DNA of 64,000 nt from Polaribacter sp. (GTDB taxonomy: Bacteria > Bacteroidota > Bacteroidia > Flavobacteriales > Flavobacteriaceae): the NCBI RefSeq assembly GCF_024639685.1, contig NZ_JAHEHX010000021.1, forward strand, positions 1 to 64,000. Direction: 5' to 3'. The translations under genes and the position numbers were made by a program. Numbering within the stretch: the stretch's first letter is position 1; each line of letters begins with the position of its first letter. Of this stretch, positions 45,821 through 54,865 are shown piece by piece. The notes beneath the pieces were generated by a model. That model searched no databases. It was not told the DNA's origin and saw only the letters and a program-made list of their open reading frames with translations.

Positions 45821-46600
45821 ATGAATATGGATTTAATTATTACCTTAATTATAAGTAATTGGCATATTATTTTGCTTTTTTTTATTGTAGCCATTTTATA
45901 CTCATCAGTAGGTTTTGGAGGTGGTTCTAGTTACTTAGCAATTTTGGCTTTAACCAGTCTCGCTTATACGCAAATTAGAGCAACTGCCTTGCTTTGTAAT
46001 ATTGTTGTAGTATCTGGAAATGTCTTTATCTACTATCAAAAAAAGGAATTAAACATTCCTAAAATACTACCTCTTGTTTTATTAAGTATTCCTTTTGCTT
46101 ATTTAGGAGGCTACTTAAAAATTAGTGAGAATTTCTTTTTTATTCTACTTGGAATAACTTTGATATTTGCTTCTATAACCATTTGGATCTCTAAAAAAAT
46201 AATAACATCAACCAAATCAGTAAAACAAAACAACAGCGAAAAAAATGGAGCAATTGGTGGTTTAATTGGTTTTATTTCTGGAATAGTTGGTATTGGAGGA
46301 GGCATATTCTTGGCACCTATATTACACCTTATCAATTGGGATTCTCCAAAAAAAATTGCAGCTACAGCAAGTGTATTCATCTTTGTAAATTCCATTGCAG
46401 GTTTTATTGGACAGACATCAAATCCTGATTTTCAAATTGATTGGAATTTAACTTCAATTCTTTTGATTATCGTATTTGTAGGTGGCCAAATTGGAAGTAG
46501 AATTAGCAATAACTTTTTTACACAAATTCAATTTAAAAAAGCAACTGCTGTTCTTATAGCATTTGTAGGACTTAAAATTTTGTATGATTTTATTTTCTAA
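45821..46600 (+). CDS. TauE/SafE family membrane transporter
   Basis: 259 residues with about eight hydrophobic segments in two repeats. Both contain the glycine-rich family motif: YSSVGFGGGSSYLA (about residues 27-40) and GIVGIGGGIFLAPIL (about 156-170). Members export sulfite, sulfoacetate or other small anions; the substrate here is not evident. I use the ATG at 45821 because an upstream TTG at 45812 overlaps the promoter box. terC follows after 88 bp. Confidence 0.92.
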   Translation: MNMDLIITLIISNWHIILLFFIVAILYSSVGFGGGSSYLAILALTSLAYTQIRATALLCNIVVVSGNVFIYYQKKELNIPKILPLVLLSIPFAYLGGYLKISENFFFILLGITLIFASITIWISKKIITSTKSVKQNNSEKNGAIGGLIGFISGIVGIGGGIFLAPILHLINWDSPKKIAATASVFIFVNSIAGFIGQTSNPDFQIDWNLTSILLIIVFVGGQIGSRISNNFFTQIQFKKATAVLIAFVGLKILYDFIF

Positions 46601-46634
46601 TTTTAATTTGAGTTCAAATTATTTTGGATAACGA

Positions 46635-46665
46635 TTTTTTTATACCTATTGAAGAAATATATTTG
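46635..46665 (+). promoter_or_regulatory. Possible terC promoter (TTTT-N19-TATATTTG)
   Basis: TATATTTG (46658-46665) with TTTT at 46635-46638, 19 nt upstream. The leader to the ATG at 46689 would be about 18 nt. Confidence 0.5.
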
Positions 46666-46688
46666 GAGAATCAGCTAAAAAATGAACA

Positions 46689-47486
46689 ATGTCAGAAAAT
46701 ATTTTTACACTATTAATACTAGTAATTTTACAAGCTGTTCTTGGCTTTGATAATTTACTTTACATTTCTTTAGAATCTAAAAAAGCACCTTTAGAAGAAC
46801 AAAAACGAGTACGTAAAGTTGGTATTCTAATTGCTTTTGCTCTAAGAATAGGATGGTTTTTTCTATTAGTATCTATTATTGATTATTTTCAAGAACCATT
46901 TGCTTTTTTATCTGGAAGCATAAAAGATGTAGTAGAATTTGCTTTTAATAGGCATAATATTATTGTTTTAATTGGAGGTGGATTCATTATTTATAAAGCC
47001 ATTAAAGAAATATGGCATTTGATTGGAACACCTGATTTAGAAAATTCAGAAATGGTAAACAGTAAATCTAAGAAAACAGCAATTGCAGTAATTGTAAGTA
47101 TTGTTATCATGAATTTAGTTTTTTCCTTTGATTCAATTTTAGCTGCAATTGGCCTAACAAGTGAAATTGAAAACCCTACAACTGCCTTTATAAATATGGC
47201 AATAGCTATTGTTGCAAGTGGTTTGTTAATGTTATTTCTTGCAGATAGAGTATCAACCTTCTTAGCTAAAAACAGAATGTTTGAAGTTTTAGGTTTATTC
47301 ATTCTTTTTATTGTAGGTATAATGTTAGTTATTGAAGGTGGACATTTAGCTCATATAAAATTATTTGGTAATGAAATTGTGCCAATGAGTAAAACTACTT
47401 TCTACTATGTTATTGCAATTTTGGTTATTGTGGATATTGTGCAAGGAAGATATCAAAAGAAACTGCTGCTAGAATCTGAAAAATAA
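46689..47486 (+). CDS. TerC family integral membrane protein
   Basis: 265 residues with seven or eight membrane helices. The TerC hallmarks are the acidic residues within helices: QAVLGFDNLLYISLES (about residues 14-29) and MNLVFSFDSILAAIGL (about 140-155). TerC proteins are linked to tellurite resistance and, more recently, to manganese export that supports metalloenzymes outside the membrane; which applies is unknown. A fasciclin pseudogene follows. Confidence 0.93.
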   Translation: MSENIFTLLILVILQAVLGFDNLLYISLESKKAPLEEQKRVRKVGILIAFALRIGWFFLLVSIIDYFQEPFAFLSGSIKDVVEFAFNRHNIIVLIGGGFIIYKAIKEIWHLIGTPDLENSEMVNSKSKKTAIAVIVSIVIMNLVFSFDSILAAIGLTSEIENPTTAFINMAIAIVASGLLMLFLADRVSTFLAKNRMFEVLGLFILFIVGIMLVIEGGHLAHIKLFGNEIVPMSKTTFYYVIAILVIVDIVQGRYQKKLLLESEK

Positions 47487-47618
47487 AAATTGTAAAAGTA
47501 TTTCTTTTGAAGTGCTTTTTTTATGACTGAAAATATTTTGTTTAGTTTATGTATAATTTTATTAAACATTTTTAGTAAATCAATGCTTAACCTTTGTAGT
47601 AAATCTAAAAAACGTATT

Positions 47619-48170
47619 ATGAAACTAGCGTTTAAACTTACATCTTTTCTATCAGTAACATTTTTATCTTTCTTTTGTATATCATCAAAAAAGGAAGAAA
47701 TAAAAGTAGCTGAAGTAGAGGTTGAAACTAAAAAATAAGTTGTAGAACAGAAAGAAACAATTGTAACAATTGCTGCTTCTAATGACAACTTTACAACTTT
47801 AGTTAATACTTTAAATAGTGATGGTCATTTTACAGTTTTCGCACCAGTAAATGAAGCATTTGATAAATTACCTGAAGGTACGGCTACTACTTTATTAAAA
47901 CCAGAAAATAAAGAAGCATTAACATCTATCTTAACATACCATGTAATTTCAGCGAAATTTATGGCAACAGATGTTATAAAGGCAATTAATGATAATAATG
48001 GTAAATTCATGATTAAAACTGTACAAGTCGCTATGATTACTGCATCTTTAAATAATAGAAATGTAATTTTAACTGATGAAAAAGGAGATAATTCTACAGT
48101 TGTTATGACAGATGTTGATGCATCAAACGGAGTTATTCATGCAATTGACTCAGTAGTAATGCCTAAATAA
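47619..48170 (+). pseudogene. Fasciclin-domain lipoprotein gene with one in-frame stop
   Basis: Reading from the ATG at 47619 gives a lipoprotein signal (KLTSFLSVTFLSFFC, Cys at residue 17) and a Lys/Glu linker, then a TAA at 47736-47738 after 39 codons. In the same frame, with no shift, the reading goes on for 143 codons as an intact fasciclin (FAS1) domain: TIAASNDNFTTLVNTL, FTVFAPVNEAFDKLP, TYHVIS and GVIHAIDSVVMPK. So a single nonsense change, or a sequencing error, separates the export signal from the domain. FAS1 lipoproteins usually act in surface adhesion. Restart at the ATG at 47961 would lose half of the fold. Confidence 0.88.
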
Positions 48171-48244
48171 GGTATTTATAAAATTCATTACAAAACTTAA
48201 CATATTGTTTATTAATTTTAACATTTTATTAAACAGAATAATCT

Positions 48245-48252
48245 TATATTTG
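48245..48252 (+). promoter_or_regulatory. -7 box (TATATTTG) of a possible small RNA
   Basis: TATATTTG is a full match to TAnnTTTG in the gap behind the fasciclin gene; no ORF follows before the terminator at 48353. The -33 position has CATT, which is a poor match. Confidence 0.4.
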
Positions 48253-48257
48253 TAATG

Positions 48258-48378
48258 TATTGTTTTGGTAAACATATAAAAAAATACTTCTCTTGTTACT
48301 TCGTAACTAAAACGAAACTATTAATAAAAGAAGTTTTTTGGTTAATTGATTGAAACCGCTACTTTTAGTAGCGGTTTT
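48258..48378 (+). ncRNA. Candidate small RNA between the fasciclin pseudogene and the 48.4 kb gene
   Basis: About 120 nt between a TATATTTG box and a strong terminator, without an ORF of note. It can fold: ACTTCT with upstream A's (48278-48291) pairs with AGAAGT and following T's (48329-48340), enclosing a GTTAC-TTC-GTAAC hairpin (48295-48307). No known RNA family is recognised, and the stretch may instead be a long 3' end of the pseudogene transcript. Confidence 0.35.
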
Positions 48379-48386
48379 TATTTTTT
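48353..48386 (+). terminator. Intrinsic terminator at the end of the possible small RNA
   Basis: AAACCGCTAC-TTTTA-GTAGCGGTTT, a perfect 10-bp stem, is followed by a T-rich tail on the plus strand; on the minus strand there is no comparable tail. Confidence 0.9.
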
Positions 48387-48750
48387 AAAGCTCAGAGATG
48401 CTATCTTGTAATCGCTTTGTAATTATATTAATTATTCTTCTATTATATTCAGAATCATTAATAAGATAAGTAATATACTCTTCAATAGTAAAGTGTCCTA
48501 AGATACTACCTAGCAATTGTTTATTAAAACTAACATCTTTTTGCAGATTATTTTTAATTGTGCTTTTCTTTTTTTCAATTTTAATTGCACTAAAATCTAT
48601 TTTCCTTTTTAATAAATTTTGTTTGTAGAATGCAACTATTAAATCGTGTTGCATTTTTATAATAGGTCTAATTACCAAATTTTGAAACTCTTCTATTGGT
48701 GTAATATTAGGTTTTATTAATCCAGTTAACTCTGGTCTTTTTTTAGCCAT
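48385..48750 (-). CDS. Unknown 121-residue basic protein
   Basis: I do not recognise it. 121 residues, Lys- and Ile-rich, with no signal peptide or membrane segment; mostly helix is predicted by eye (FQNLVIRPIIKMQHDLIVAFYKQNLL; FTIEEYITYLINDSEYNRRIINIITKRL). It follows the 160-residue gene with an 8-bp overlap and, through it, purC, so the three likely form one operon. Codon use is like its neighbours, and coupled starts favour a genuine gene. Confidence 0.72.
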   Translation of the reverse strand: MAKKRPELTGLIKPNITPIEEFQNLVIRPIIKMQHDLIVAFYKQNLLKRKIDFSAIKIEKKKSTIKNNLQKDVSFNKQLLGSILGHFTIEEYITYLINDSEYNRRIINIITKRLQDSISEL

Positions 48751-49225
48751 TATCTATTAAATTATCTAATTCCTGCTGATAATCATATTGCAAATCTTCA
48801 TGCAACTTTAAAATTGCATTACTTGTCATTCTCATTTGAGTTTGAAAAATGTTTTGTAATCGGTTACTCCTTTTAAAATAAGGGTTGTAATTTTTTAACT
48901 TTTTACAGAAATGAAGCAAAATTTGCGCTTCAGTATCTTTCTTTTTAGAAAATCTGATTAGTTTTTTAGTCGATGTAAGTATTTTACGAATCTTCTTTCT
49001 GACATAATAAGCGTTATTTGTTCCTATTTCAACAAATTGAATATCAATAAAAGTTTTACAATTAACAATATACTGATCTTCATCATTGGCTTCAAACAAC
49101 AAATAGGTTAGCAATTCTTTATTTTCAAGTTTAAATCTTGCCAATTGTAAACATAAATCTTTTAGCTCTTGAGCACTTTTATGAGACAATTCGTCTTTAA
49201 GTTGTTTTATAGTACTTGCCTTCAT
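48743..49225 (-). CDS. Unknown 160-residue helical protein
   Basis: Not recognised. 160 residues, almost entirely polar helices: IKQLKDELSHKSAQELKDLC at the start and a C-terminal MRMTSNAILKLHEDLQYDYQQELDNLI. The helix pattern with KKIRKILTSTKKLIRFSKKK suggests a nucleic-acid or protein-binding role, but that is a guess. Its start shares a base with the purC stop, so translation is probably coupled. Confidence 0.75.
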   Translation of the reverse strand: MKASTIKQLKDELSHKSAQELKDLCLQLARFKLENKELLTYLLFEANDEDQYIVNCKTFIDIQFVEIGTNNAYYVRKKIRKILTSTKKLIRFSKKKDTEAQILLHFCKKLKNYNPYFKRSNRLQNIFQTQMRMTSNAILKLHEDLQYDYQQELDNLIDNG

Positions 49226-50169
49226 TAAGAAAGAAAATCTAATACATTTTTTTCTATTCTATCTAATACATTTTCTGTTTGTGCCTTAACAAATTGCTCA
49301 CCAGTAATTTGTTCAAACAACTCAATATATCTATTAGAAATCTCAATAATTTTCTCATCAGACATTTCTGGTATAGTTTGTCCTTCTTTGCCTTGAAATC
49401 CATTTTCTATTAACCACTGACGCACAAATTCTTTAGAGAGTTGCTTTTGAGCTTCATTATTATCTTGTCTCTCTTGATAACTATCTGCATAAAAATAACG
49501 AGATGAATCTGGAGTATGAATTTCATCTATTAAAACAATCTTACCTTCTTTGGTTTTACCAAATTCGTATTTAGTATCTACTAAGATTAAACCTCTTTTA
49601 GCAGCAATTTCAGAACCCCTTTTAAATAATTTTCTAGTGTAATCTTCTAAAACTAAGTAGTCTTCTTCAGAAACAATTCCGTTTGCTAAAATTGCATCTC
49701 TAGAAATATCTTCATCATGATCTCCATTATCTGCTTTGGTAGATGGCGTTATTATTGGCGTTGGAAATTTATCATTCTCTTTTAAATTATCTACCATTTC
49801 TACTCCACACAAAGTACGTTTACCTGCTTTATATTCACGAGCTGCATGACCAGATAAATAACCTCTAATAACCATTTCTAATTTAAACGGATCACACAAA
49901 TGACCAACAGCTACATTCTCATCTGGATTTGCAATTAACCAATTAGGAACAATGTCTGATGTATCATTCATCATTTTAGTAGCTATTTGATTTAAAATTT
50001 GGCCTTTAAAAGGAATTTGTTTTGGTAAAATAACATCAAAAGCAGAAAGTCTATCTGTTGCAATCATCACCAAAAGGTCATTATTGATATTATAAACTTC
50101 TCTTACTTTACCTTTATATATTGATTTTTGACCTGGAAACTCAAAGTTAGTTTCGTTAATTGTGTTCAT
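49225..50169 (-). CDS. purC: Phosphoribosylaminoimidazole-succinocarboxamide synthase
   Basis: Makes SAICAR from CAIR, aspartate and ATP in purine synthesis. 314 residues, longer than E. coli PurC (about 237) and more like the eukaryotic/Bacteroidota long form. [11 protein letters not shown] with [18 protein letters not shown] is the ATP-binding start; [18 protein letters not shown] ([15 protein letters not shown]), [14 protein letters not shown] and [12 protein letters not shown] are the other family motifs. The first gene of a small operon with two unknown genes; a TATTTTTG box lies about 20 nt upstream. Confidence 0.96.
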   Translation of the reverse strand: MNTINETNFEFPGQKSIYKGKVREVYNINNDLLVMIATDRLSAFDVILPKQIPFKGQILNQIATKMMNDTSDIVPNWLIANPDENVAVGHLCDPFKLEMVIRGYLSGHAAREYKAGKRTLCGVEMVDNLKENDKFPTPIITPSTKADNGDHDEDISRDAILANGIVSEEDYLVLEDYTRKLFKRGSEIAAKRGLILVDTKYEFGKTKEGKIVLIDEIHTPDSSRYFYADSYQERQDNNEAQKQLSKEFVRQWLIENGFQGKEGQTIPEMSDEKIIEISNRYIELFEQITGEQFVKAQTENVLDRIEKNVLDFLS

Positions 50170-50188
50170 AGGGTGTTGTTATTTTGTA

Positions 50189-50196
50189 CAAAAATA
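50189..50196 (-). promoter_or_regulatory. Possible -7 box of purC (TATTTTTG)
   Basis: Minus-strand TATTTTTG, 19 nt upstream of the purC ATG, in a 45-bp gap behind the surface-protein gene. No TTTG at the 19-nt position. Confidence 0.4.
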
Positions 50197-50214
50197 AGTT
50201 TAATTTTTAGGATA

Positions 50215-52827
50215 TCATTTTCTTAATAAAGAAAAATTACCATGTAACACTTCTCCTGATTCTGTAATAACTTTAAACCAATAATCTGAGGATTGAATTT
50301 CTTTTCCATTTTCTTTACCATCCCAAAAACCTGTGGCACTACTTACAATTTTAATAAGCCTACCAAATCTAGAATAAATGAAAATAGTGTAATTAATATC
50401 TGGAAAGTCTTTTAACCTCCAAAAATCATTTTTGCCATCGTTATTCGGCGTAAAAAATGAGGAATAGGTTCTTACAAAAACCTCTTCATTATAAAATTCA
50501 CAACCATCAATACCTCTCACAAAAACCATTTGGGTACCACCAGAAACATTATTAAAAACTGGATCTAATTGATACGTAACACCATCTAAAGAATATTCGT
50601 AAGCTCTTTTAGAAAAAACAAAAACTTCTATAGAGTTATTAGTGGATGAAAAATCATTTACCTGAATTCTAACATTATTTAATTCAGAGTTTCTTACTAC
50701 TTCTACATTTACAGTTGAGGTAGCTCTACCACAAGGACCATTATCAATAGTGTAAGTGTATATACCTGAATTATTAATACTTGGATTAAACAAGTCATTT
50801 AATAAACTAGGACTCCAAGAACCTCCCATATCTGGTGTACCTTCTAAATAATCAAATAAATTAACTTGATCTGCAAATTCACAAATTTCTAATACTCCGT
50901 TTAATCCACTATTTGGTTCTGTAGATTCTATTATTGTAACTTTTGATTGCAAAGTACCACACTCTCTGTCTACCAAAACATAATTATAGGATGTTGCAAT
51001 ATCTAGGTTTTTATTATAAATATTAGTCCCGCTAGCCAACTCTGGTGACCAAAATCCGTTTGGAGATGGATTACCGTTAATCGCTTCAAAAAGGTTAAGT
51101 TCTACAACTCCATCACAGATTACTACTTCTGAATCTAACCCAGGATCTAATTCAGAAGAAAAAACAACTTTAACTTCTGCAGTTAAGTTTCCGCATACAG
51201 GGTCAGTATGTTTATACGTATAAACACCATCTCTATCTTCTTTTACATTAAAAACACCTGTTCCTGACTTTAAAGAGGGCGACCAAGTACCTCCAGGATC
51301 TGGAGATCCTAAAAGGATATCAAAAAGATCTATGTTATCTGAATTTTTACATAATTCCACTCTATTGTTTTTACCAGGACTTGGTATATTAAGTTCTTGA
51401 AAATCGAATAAACTATTGCTATTTCTGTCTGCAGGATCAGTATAGCCTGTAGTTTCATTAATTATCAAACCATTAAAATCAACATCATTTGGAAGATCTC
51501 CTAGCACACCATCATTATTTGGATCTTCAAAACCAGCCTCTAGAACATCAAAACAACCATCATTATCACTATCTAAATCCATAGAGTCAGGGTACCCGTC
51601 TTTATCAGTATCCTTAGTTCCATCACCTTCCAAAACATCTAAGACACCATCATTATCATCATCTAAATCTACAACATTCGCAATAGTGTCGTCATCAAAG
51701 TCTATATCACAAATTAAAATTACCTTTAAACTATTTATGCAATTCCCTAAATTATTTTGAATTGTTAAAGCACCTGTAATTTCACCGTTATTAATAATGT
51801 TACAAAGCCAAGAACAATCACTTAATAAAGGATTATTTTGAACCTCTACATTACCCTCTACTTTTTCGAATTGTCCAAAACCTATTACAGAGCTTAAGAG
51901 TCTGTTATTACTTACTATAAACCAGTCTTCTAAAAAATATTGCTCACCAACACTTTTTAATGAGTTGTAGCCTGCAATAGCTCTTACACTAGTGCTTTCT
52001 ATCCTAAATGCAGCACCAACAATCTCCAATAAAGGAAAACTAGGTAATTCTTCAACACCATTTCCTCGAATATCGAAAAAACGTTCTATGGTTCTGAGTT
52101 GTTGAAATCCTCTAATAATTTTTACATTTTCGATATTTAAATCATTTCCAATAGATACTAATTTTCCGAAACCAATTGCTTCTTCTAAAATAGGGTTCGA
52201 AGTTAAATTTAAATCGTCTCCAATGGTTTCTAAATTATTAAAAGAGGGAATAGTTTTTAATACAGGGTTTTTACTAATATTTAGTTCGCCTCCAATTGTT
52301 TGTAAGTTTTCGAATCCTGTTATGTTTTGAATACCAGGACTATCACCAATTTCTAGACTTTTAAAAACCTTAATTAAACTTCTGAAACCGCTAACATCTG
52401 TTAAAACAGGATTTAAAGCAATAGTAACATTTCTTGCATTAAGCAGGTTATTAAAGCCACTAATTTTGATAAGAGAATTTGAACTTGTTATAACAAAATC
52501 TCCATTAACATCGGTCAGGTTATTAAAACCATCTAATTCTTCTACATCTACAGATATTCTTAAATCTCCATTAATAACCTTAAGAAAATACAAACCTGTA
52601 ATATCTGTAATAGGAGTTTGTACTTCTCCAGTATCTTCAGTTCCTACTAACCCTGCTACAATGTCTATATTTCCTTCAATCCTTTGACACCCACTATATG
52701 CAGCCACAAAAGCGTCTACTCTTTCCTGTGAAGATAAATAATGATCTTGGTTTCCATTTGGGCACTGTGCTTTTGCTAAAAAGCAAAATGTAAGCATAAA
52801 AAAAAACACAAAAACCCTCATATACAA
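50215..52827 (-). CDS. T9SS surface protein with L-domain-like repeats and gliding-type C-terminal domain
   Basis: 870 residues. Signal peptide 1-21 (ending AKAQ). Residues about 45-360 are receptor-L-domain-like leucine/glycine repeats (xGFxNLxxIxGxLxIxxNPxL). About 375-420 hold acidic Ca-binding repeats of thrombospondin type 3 (DLDDDNDG, DTDKDGYPD). Three ~77-residue repeats start near 505, 583 and 659, each with GxPxPGGxWSP-type text. The end (about 790-870), SFFTPNNDGKNDFWRLKDF onward, is the gliding-motility-associated C-terminal domain that directs type IX secretion. It is probably a surface adhesin; the ligand is unknown. It lies alone between purC and phoH. Confidence 0.93.
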   Translation of the reverse strand: MYMRVFVFFFMLTFCFLAKAQCPNGNQDHYLSSQERVDAFVAAYSGCQRIEGNIDIVAGLVGTEDTGEVQTPITDITGLYFLKVINGDLRISVDVEELDGFNNLTDVNGDFVITSSNSLIKISGFNNLLNARNVTIALNPVLTDVSGFRSLIKVFKSLEIGDSPGIQNITGFENLQTIGGELNISKNPVLKTIPSFNNLETIGDDLNLTSNPILEEAIGFGKLVSIGNDLNIENVKIIRGFQQLRTIERFFDIRGNGVEELPSFPLLEIVGAAFRIESTSVRAIAGYNSLKSVGEQYFLEDWFIVSNNRLLSSVIGFGQFEKVEGNVEVQNNPLLSDCSWLCNIINNGEITGALTIQNNLGNCINSLKVILICDIDFDDDTIANVVDLDDDNDGVLDVLEGDGTKDTDKDGYPDSMDLDSDNDGCFDVLEAGFEDPNNDGVLGDLPNDVDFNGLIINETTGYTDPADRNSNSLFDFQELNIPSPGKNNRVELCKNSDNIDLFDILLGSPDPGGTWSPSLKSGTGVFNVKEDRDGVYTYKHTDPVCGNLTAEVKVVFSSELDPGLDSEVVICDGVVELNLFEAINGNPSPNGFWSPELASGTNIYNKNLDIATSYNYVLVDRECGTLQSKVTIIESTEPNSGLNGVLEICEFADQVNLFDYLEGTPDMGGSWSPSLLNDLFNPSINNSGIYTYTIDNGPCGRATSTVNVEVVRNSELNNVRIQVNDFSSTNNSIEVFVFSKRAYEYSLDGVTYQLDPVFNNVSGGTQMVFVRGIDGCEFYNEEVFVRTYSSFFTPNNDGKNDFWRLKDFPDINYTIFIYSRFGRLIKIVSSATGFWDGKENGKEIQSSDYWFKVITESGEVLHGNFSLLRK

Positions 52828-52914
52828 TAGAAATGTAGTAAAAATAAACTTTCTGAATATCTAAATCAAAAATTATACTGTTAAAAAAAGTAAATCAACA
52901 GATACTATTTTGAT

Positions 52915-53868
52915 TTATTCTGTTTCTATACTCTTATAGGCTTTTATGATTCGTTTTACTAAACGATGTCTTACAACATCCTTATCGTCTAAATATACTT
53001 GTGCGATACCATCTATATCTTTTAAAGCTAATAAAGATTCCTTTAGACCAGAAACCTGTTTTCTTGGTAAGTCTATTTGCCCAGGATCTCCTGTGATAAT
53101 AAATTTAGCACTTTTACCCATTCTGGTTAAAAACATTTTCATTTGGTTATGAGTTGTATTCTGAGCTTCATCTAGAATTACAAAAGCATTATCTAAAGTT
53201 CTACCTCTCATGAAGGCTAATGGTGCGATTTGTATAATCCCTTTTTCTAGATAAGATTCTAGCTTTTCATGAGGTATCATATCTCTTAAACCATCATATA
53301 AAGGCTGCATATATGGATCTAATTTCTCTTTTAAATCACCAGGTAAAAACCCTAAATTTTCTCCAGATTCTACAGCTGGCCTAGTTAATATAATACGTCG
53401 CACTTCTTTCTCTTTCAATGCTTTCACAGCTAACGCCACTGCAGTATACGTTTTTCCTGTACCTGCTGGACCTACTGCAAAAAGCATATCATTTTTTTGC
53501 ATCAAAGAAATCATTTTGCGTTGATTTTCTGTTTGTGCTTTAATTAATTTTCCATTTACTCCATGCACTAAAACGTCTTTGGTATTTTTATTCGAAGTAT
53601 TCTTTTCATCACTCCCTGTAGATGTCAAAATTCGTTCTATGCTATTTTCGTCTAATTTATTGTATCTATCAAAATACTTTACCAAACGATTAAAACGAAC
53701 TTCAAATTCATCTAAAATCTCAGATTCTCCAAATATCTTTAACTTTGCCCCTCTTGCAACAATTTTAATTTTAGGAAAATATTTTTTTAACTGTTCTACT
53801 GTGCTATTTTGAGTCCCAAAAAAATCTTTAGGATCTATTTCTGTTAACTCTATGATGCGTTCGTTCAA
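52915..53868 (-). CDS. phoH: PhoH family ATPase
   Basis: 317 residues, cytoplasmic. Residues 1-90 form a KH-like region; the P-loop VGPAGTGKTYTAVALAVKA (about 136) and the Walker B-like AFVILDEAQNTT (about 230) define the PhoH ATPase/RNA-helicase-like domain. TTG is the only usable start: an in-frame stop lies seven codons upstream with no ATG or GTG in between. The role is in RNA metabolism by family, with targets unknown. It is divergent from the SAM-hydrolase gene, 127 bp away. Confidence 0.95.
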   Translation of the reverse strand: MNERIIELTEIDPKDFFGTQNSTVEQLKKYFPKIKIVARGAKLKIFGESEILDEFEVRFNRLVKYFDRYNKLDENSIERILTSTGSDEKNTSNKNTKDVLVHGVNGKLIKAQTENQRKMISLMQKNDMLFAVGPAGTGKTYTAVALAVKALKEKEVRRIILTRPAVESGENLGFLPGDLKEKLDPYMQPLYDGLRDMIPHEKLESYLEKGIIQIAPLAFMRGRTLDNAFVILDEAQNTTHNQMKMFLTRMGKSAKFIITGDPGQIDLPRKQVSGLKESLLALKDIDGIAQVYLDDKDVVRHRLVKRIIKAYKSIETE

Positions 53869-53939
53869 ATGTTTAAGTTTTATAGAATATTAGTAAGAAT
53901 TATTAAATTAAATGTAGTAATTTAAAGTAGTAAATTTAT

Positions 53940-53947
53940 TAGATTTG
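53940..53947 (+). promoter_or_regulatory. Possible -7 box of the SAM hydrolase-gldFG operon (TAGATTTG)
   Basis: TAGATTTG fits TAnnTTTG and lies 48 nt upstream of the first ATG of the operon. No TTTG at the expected spacing. Confidence 0.4.
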
Positions 53948-53995
53948 CGTTAAGTAATAAAGAACTTTTACACAATTAATTAACAGCTATAATTA

Positions 53996-54856
53996 ATGTC
54001 TTTTATAACATTAACAACAGATTTTGGAACTAAAGACCACTTTGTAGGTGCAGTTAAAGGAGCTATTTATAGTGAACTTGCAGACGCAAAAATTGTAGAT
54101 ATTACTCACCAAATAACACCTTTTAACATTACTGAAACTGCATATATTTTAAAAAACGCATACAGGAGTTTTCCAGAAGGCACCATTCATATTGTAGGAG
54201 TAGATTCAGAATTAAGCACAGATAATAAGCACATTGCAATAGCTTTAGACAACCATTACTTTGTTTGCCCAGATAATGGTATTATTTCTATGATTGCATC
54301 TGAAATTCAGCCAACAAAAATAGTAGAGATAAATATACATGATAGAGTAGAAAGTAGTTTTCCTGTCTTAGATGTATTTGTACAAGTTGCTTGTTTTATT
54401 GCAAGAGGAGGAAATTTAACAGTTATAGGAAAGGAAGTTAGAAATTATAAAAAACTGACTGAAATACAACCAAAAGTAAATCAAGCTCAAACACAAATTA
54501 TTGGGGGCGTATTGTATATAGATAATTATGGAAATGTAATTTCTAATATTAGCAGAAAAATGTTTAATGAGGTAGGGAAAGGAAGGCCTTTTAAAATAAA
54601 TGCATCAAGTTATACTTTTGATAAAATGTATAACAAATACAACGATATTGTAGAGAGCAACACTAAAACTAGCAGACAATTTGATGGTAATAAATTAACA
54701 TTATTTAATTCTGCAGGACTTTTAGAAATAGCTGTTTATAAAAGTGATTTAACTTCTGTAGGTGGTGCCTCTACATTACTAGGACTAGCGTATAGAGATG
54801 CTATAATTATTGAATTTTTCAATGAATATAAACCAGAGTTTACACCATTAACATAA
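53996..54856 (+). CDS. SAM hydroxide adenosyltransferase/hydrolase family protein (DUF62)
   Basis: 286 residues. FITLTTDFGTKDHFVGAVKG at the N-terminus with the conserved Asp pair and a C-terminal beta-barrel part containing GGVLYIDNYGNVISNIS define the family of SAM hydroxide adenosyltransferases, relatives of fluorinases and chlorinases. It uses water to cleave S-adenosylmethionine into adenosine and methionine. FVCPDNGIISMI is another signature. Why bacteria do this is unclear. It heads a plus-strand run of an ABM-domain gene, gldF and gldG with gaps of about 10 bp or overlaps. Confidence 0.93.
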   Translation: MSFITLTTDFGTKDHFVGAVKGAIYSELADAKIVDITHQITPFNITETAYILKNAYRSFPEGTIHIVGVDSELSTDNKHIAIALDNHYFVCPDNGIISMIASEIQPTKIVEINIHDRVESSFPVLDVFVQVACFIARGGNLTVIGKEVRNYKKLTEIQPKVNQAQTQIIGGVLYIDNYGNVISNISRKMFNEVGKGRPFKINASSYTFDKMYNKYNDIVESNTKTSRQFDGNKLTLFNSAGLLEIAVYKSDLTSVGGASTLLGLAYRDAIIIEFFNEYKPEFTPLT

Positions 54857-54865
54857 ACCTAAAAT

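Noticed and set aside
47523..47618. An N-terminal extension of the fasciclin gene from 47523
   Set aside because: The added residues would bury the lipoprotein signal peptide that begins at 47619.
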